The notes below the pieces were generated by a model. It did no database searches, had not been told where the DNA came from, and saw only the letters and a list, made by a program, of their open reading frames with translations. The translations under genes were made by a program, and so were the position numbers. Below are positions 5,460-7,914 of a stretch of 7,914 nucleotides of DNA, piece by piece. This DNA is from Methylacidiphilaceae bacterium UBA1321 (GTDB taxonomy: Bacteria > Verrucomicrobiota > Verrucomicrobiia > Methylacidiphilales > UBA1321): contig DBTH01000278.1 in assembly GCA_002306945.1 (NCBI GenBank), positions 1 through 7,914 on the forward strand, read 5' to 3'. Each line of letters begins with the position of its first letter. The first letter of the stretch is position 1.

Positions 5460-5510
5460 ATGTGTCTGTACCCGAAACGCGATGATGTGGCGGATCGGTT
5501 CAGTATTTGA
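5460..5510 (+). CDS. Possible 16-codon upstream mini-ORF
   Basis: ATG at 5460 opens a 16-codon frame (MCLYPKRDDVADRFSI) whose TGA at 5508-5510 lies one codon (GCA) before the ATG of the large secreted protein, in the same frame. A purine-rich AAAGA directly precedes the ATG, and GGAG is 22 bases away. Because the main start has almost no ribosome site, termination here followed by re-initiation is possible. The peptide resembles nothing I know and may be chance. Confidence 0.2.
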   Translation: MCLYPKRDDVADRFSI

Positions 5511-5513
5511 GCA

Positions 5514-7433
5514 ATGATCGGATGTCGAAAGAGTCTGTTTTGGGCCGGGTGTTTCCTGACACTCACGCAGGTGTTTGCCTTGGCGCAGACCGTCATCGAT
5601 TGGCAGGGTGGTAACGGCAATTGGGCGGCGGCGAGCAACTGGATTGGCAATCAGGTTCCAGATAGTTCCGGCGAGGTGGCGCGCTTCGATTCGAGCACGC
5701 TCAATACGGTGATCAACCAGAATGTGAGCAATCTGACGGTCGCGCAGCTCATTTACACTTCCAACGCGATTTCCCGCACCATTACAGGCAACACGATCAA
5801 CCTTGCCGGTTACAACGGCGTCAGTCTCGTCGACAACGCCACGACCACCCAGACCATTGCCACGGCCCTGACGGCGACCGGTTATCAGACCTGGCAGATT
5901 AATAGCGGCGTGCTCAACGTCACCGGATCGGTCAGCCAGTCGTGGGGTTCGCTCACCAAGACGGGCGACGGCATGTTGATTTTATCGGGATGCAATTCCG
6001 GCAGTACGCCGGTGATTGTCAATGGCGGCGTGTTGCGGCTGGCGAATAGCAACGCGCTCGGATCGAGCAATTGGGGCAATGTCATTGCCAACGGAGCGGC
6101 GCTGGAATTGACCAACAGCATCACCGTGACGGAGGGAGGATTGGCGATTGCGGGGGATGGAGTGAACGAAACCGGTGTGATTCACAACGTCGGAGGGAAC
6201 AATACCATTGCCGCCACGATCAATCTTTCCGCCAGTTCGCTCATCAGCGCGGAATCGGGCACGGCGCTGACCCTCAGAGGAACGTTGAACGGCAATAGCA
6301 ACGATCTGACAGTAACCGGATCCGGCGCTCTGGTTATCAGCGGGACAATCAACTCAATGCCGACCATGACTTATTCCGGCACCGGAACGCTGACCTTGTC
6401 CGGCAGCGGCAAGATGTCGATCGACACGACGGTCATCAACAGCGGCACGGTGGTGCTTGCGCACACGAGTACGAACGAGCTTGGCGGTAATGTCATTATC
6501 AATAGCAGCGGTTTATTGCAACTGGGAGCCAGTGAGCAAATCGCCAATGATAAAAGCGTAACAGTCAATGGAACGGGTGTGTTCAACCTGAACAATTACA
6601 GCGAGACAATCGATACGTTGGACATGAACGCCGGCACGATCAATACCGGCACCGGAACCCTGACCGTGCAGGATGCCGGAGGCAAGGTTGTCAACGTCTA
6701 CGGCGACGGCACGACATCGACCATCAACGGCCAGTTTGCTTTCTCTGGCTACATGCCGACGGCCAATGTTGAAGGCACGGCGACGCTGAATGTGAACGCC
6801 ACGCTGTCAGCCTCGAACGGTTTCTACAAAACCGGAACCGGAACGCTCCAGCTCGACAAAGCGGTGACGACGGGCGGCAGCAGCTATTGGCAGAACCGGA
6901 TCGACATTCAACAGGGAACGGTGCTTTTGGGCGCATCCAACGTCATTGCCGACAGCACGCCGATTGCCCTCAGCGGCGGCACGTTGGCCACGGGTGGACA
7001 CAGCGACGTGATGGGTAGCCTGACGCTCAATTCCAATTCGACCATCGACATGGGCAACGGCTGCAGCATCATTGAATTCAGCAGCGGCACGGCCAGCTCG
7101 GGCACGTTGACCATTACTAATTGGTCTGGCAAGACGACCGGTGGCGGCACTGACCAGATTCTTTTCGATTCGTCTCCGAACTCGGCATTCCTGTCGAGCG
7201 TTTACTGGGCCGATTACGGCGCGTACGGAGCGAAGGTGATATACAACGGTTCGACCTATGAGATCGTGCCGTTAAGCATGCCGGTGGTGCCGGAAGCCGG
7301 AACGGTGGCGGCGGGGATATTGCTCTCGGGGCTTGTTATTTTGCGCGAGTGGTGGGGCAAAAGAAAAAAGCAGACGAAACATTCCAAACCGAAGCCGGAT
7401 CAAGACGATTCGGAATGGAGTATGTTCGACTGA
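5514..7433 (+). CDS. Secreted beta-strand-repeat protein with PEP-CTERM-like sorting tail
   Basis: This 639-residue cell-surface or extracellular protein has a signal peptide at 1-24, with likely cleavage after FALA. The opening WQGGNGNWAAASNW (30-43) is common in autotransporter-associated beta-strand (PATR-type) proteins. A clear repeat follows at ~147-187 (LTKTGDGMLILSG ... VNGGVLRLANSNALG), with weaker copies near 265-345 and 437-485. A Gly/Thr/Ser/Asn-rich beta-helix-like body fills the rest, and TNWSGKTTGGGTDQILF (~533-550) is a segment often found just before the sorting region. The C-terminus has PEA (593-595), a membrane segment (~597-610) and basic residues, like a PEP-CTERM signal recognised by an exosortase. 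No outer-membrane beta-barrel domain is present, so it is not a true autotransporter. Odd points are PEA instead of PEP and a charged tail of about 29 residues after the membrane segment. The ATG at 5514 follows an in-frame stop at 5508 and has only a weak GAG ribosome site. Adhesion or matrix roles are guesses. Confidence 0.85.
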   Translation: MIGCRKSLFWAGCFLTLTQVFALAQTVIDWQGGNGNWAAASNWIGNQVPDSSGEVARFDSSTLNTVINQNVSNLTVAQLIYTSNAISRTITGNTINLAGYNGVSLVDNATTTQTIATALTATGYQTWQINSGVLNVTGSVSQSWGSLTKTGDGMLILSGCNSGSTPVIVNGGVLRLANSNALGSSNWGNVIANGAALELTNSITVTEGGLAIAGDGVNETGVIHNVGGNNTIAATINLSASSLISAESGTALTLRGTLNGNSNDLTVTGSGALVISGTINSMPTMTYSGTGTLTLSGSGKMSIDTTVINSGTVVLAHTSTNELGGNVIINSSGLLQLGASEQIANDKSVTVNGTGVFNLNNYSETIDTLDMNAGTINTGTGTLTVQDAGGKVVNVYGDGTTSTINGQFAFSGYMPTANVEGTATLNVNATLSASNGFYKTGTGTLQLDKAVTTGGSSYWQNRIDIQQGTVLLGASNVIADSTPIALSGGTLATGGHSDVMGSLTLNSNSTIDMGNGCSIIEFSSGTASSGTLTITNWSGKTTGGGTDQILFDSSPNSAFLSSVYWADYGAYGAKVIYNGSTYEIVPLSMPVVPEAGTVAAGILLSGLVILREWWGKRKKQTKHSKPKPDQDDSEWSMFD

Positions 7434-7449
7434 GCCGGTATTCGAGACT

Positions 7450-7914
7450 TTATCCGAGGCGGATGATGCGAACGCCGTAGGGTTCGATCGTGATGAGTCC
7501 CTGCTGCATTTCGCCGGTCAATAAATCGTTACCCTGATGACCGTTGAGGTCGACTTCATTGGGCTTCTCGTCGTGATTGAGGACGAAGAGGAATTTCCCG
7601 TGTTCGTTGACGCGTAGGGAGGCTTCGATGGGGAGGGGACCTTTCACCAGCGGCTTGATGTCCTGCGCGACGCAACGTTCGCGGATGAAATCGGTCAACC
7701 ACGCCCTGTCGGGTTGTGTGCCGATGTACCAGGCTTCTCCCTGTCCGAAACTATTGCGTGTGACGGCGGGACTTCCGGCAAAGAAATCGGAACCGTAAGA
7801 GGCGACGATCCTGGCCGTTGTTGTGTGGAGAATGTCGCACCAGTGGGTGCACGCGACCTCGGGCGAGGCGTCGGCGAACTGGATGGAGTTGGTCTTTCCG
7901 GGCGGATAGGTCTG
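7450..7914 (-). CDS. GH42 beta-galactosidase, C-terminal part (runs off the window)
   Basis: The frame is open from the right edge of the window to the stop at 7450-7452, giving 154 residues of the C-terminus; the start lies outside. Residues ~19-66 of the fragment (WCDILHTTTARIVASYGSDF, then PAVTRNSFGQGEAWYIGT) match the end of the trimerisation domain of glycoside hydrolase family 42. Residues ~87-154 (VNEHGKFLFVLNHDEKPNEV, ending IEPYGVRIIRLG) match its small C-terminal beta domain. GH42 enzymes remove terminal beta-galactose from oligosaccharides, usually in the cytoplasm. The catalytic TIM-barrel is not in the window, so activity cannot be judged. A TTG at 7698 is not the start, since the domain continues upstream of it. 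The gene converges on the repeat-protein gene with 16 bases between the stops and no visible terminator. Confidence 0.88.
   Translation of the reverse strand, partial: QTYPPGKTNSIQFADASPEVACTHWCDILHTTTARIVASYGSDFFAGSPAVTRNSFGQGEAWYIGTQPDRAWLTDFIRERCVAQDIKPLVKGPLPIEASLRVNEHGKFLFVLNHDEKPNEVDLNGHQGNDLLTGEMQQGLITIEPYGVRIIRLG

Larger units (their letters stand above)
5107..5513. other. AT-richer intergenic region with several inverted repeats
   Basis: No convincing conserved gene is seen in these ~400 bases. They contain a weak hairpin overlapping the upstream stop (GCTGA 5102-5106 with TCAGC 5112-5116, no T-run). An 8-base palindrome AGTGCACT lies at 5267-5274. A distant inverted pair is TGAGTGCA (5265-5272) with TGCACTCA (5364-5371), and a tight one is TCTTTGA-GG-TCAAAGA (5332-5347). 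The candidate promoter and its palindrome, and a 16-codon mini-ORF, are listed separately. Confidence 0.5.

Overview
The window most likely comes from a member of the Verrucomicrobiota or a close relative. The main reason is the secreted protein at 5514-7433, which joins autotransporter-type beta-strand repeats to a PEP-CTERM-like tail. A GH42 beta-galactosidase, a compact ECF sigma module with a Spy/CnrX-like protein, generally weak Shine-Dalgarno sites and short-period repeats between genes fit that assignment. It is an inference; no marker gene is present. There are nine protein-coding genes that I regard as solid, one doubtful upstream mini-ORF, and no rRNA, tRNA, CRISPR array or insertion sequence that I can recognise.

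Layout. 1-152 is non-coding, with a four-unit heptameric repeat and a likely terminator for a gene left of the window. 153-2303 (+) is a tight cluster: an unrecognised 178-residue exported or anchored protein, then the ATPase and permease of a Zn/Mn-type ABC importer. No substrate-binding protein lies in the window. 2304-2546 holds two further short-period repeats, an interrupted palindrome and a good ECF-type promoter (TGTAAC-N17-CGTC).

2547-3840 (+) is a three-gene cassette joined by ATGA stop/start overlaps: an ECF sigma factor, a 103-residue single-pass membrane protein, and a 132-residue membrane-anchored helical protein with Spy/CpxP/CnrX-like features. By order-independent analogy with CnrH/CnrY/CnrX, it looks like a self-contained envelope-stress or metal-sensing switch that controls its own promoter.

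3867-4112 (-) is a small four-cysteine zinc-ribbon protein. Its start codon overlaps the start codon of the divergent gene 4111-5106 (+), a Sua5-type threonylcarbamoyl-AMP synthase for tRNA t6A modification. 5107-5513 is a visibly AT-richer intergenic stretch with several inverted repeats and a candidate promoter whose spacer carries a perfect palindrome. It leads into the large secreted beta-strand-repeat protein at 5514-7433 (+). At the right edge, 7450-7914 (-) is the C-terminal part of a GH42 beta-galactosidase that runs off the window and converges on the repeat-protein gene.

Functionally, the metal importer, the sigma module, the tRNA-modification enzyme and the cell-surface/carbohydrate genes look like separate transcription units rather than one pathway. 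The most interesting parts are the sigma module with its promoter and the regulated-looking upstream region of the PEP-CTERM-like protein.
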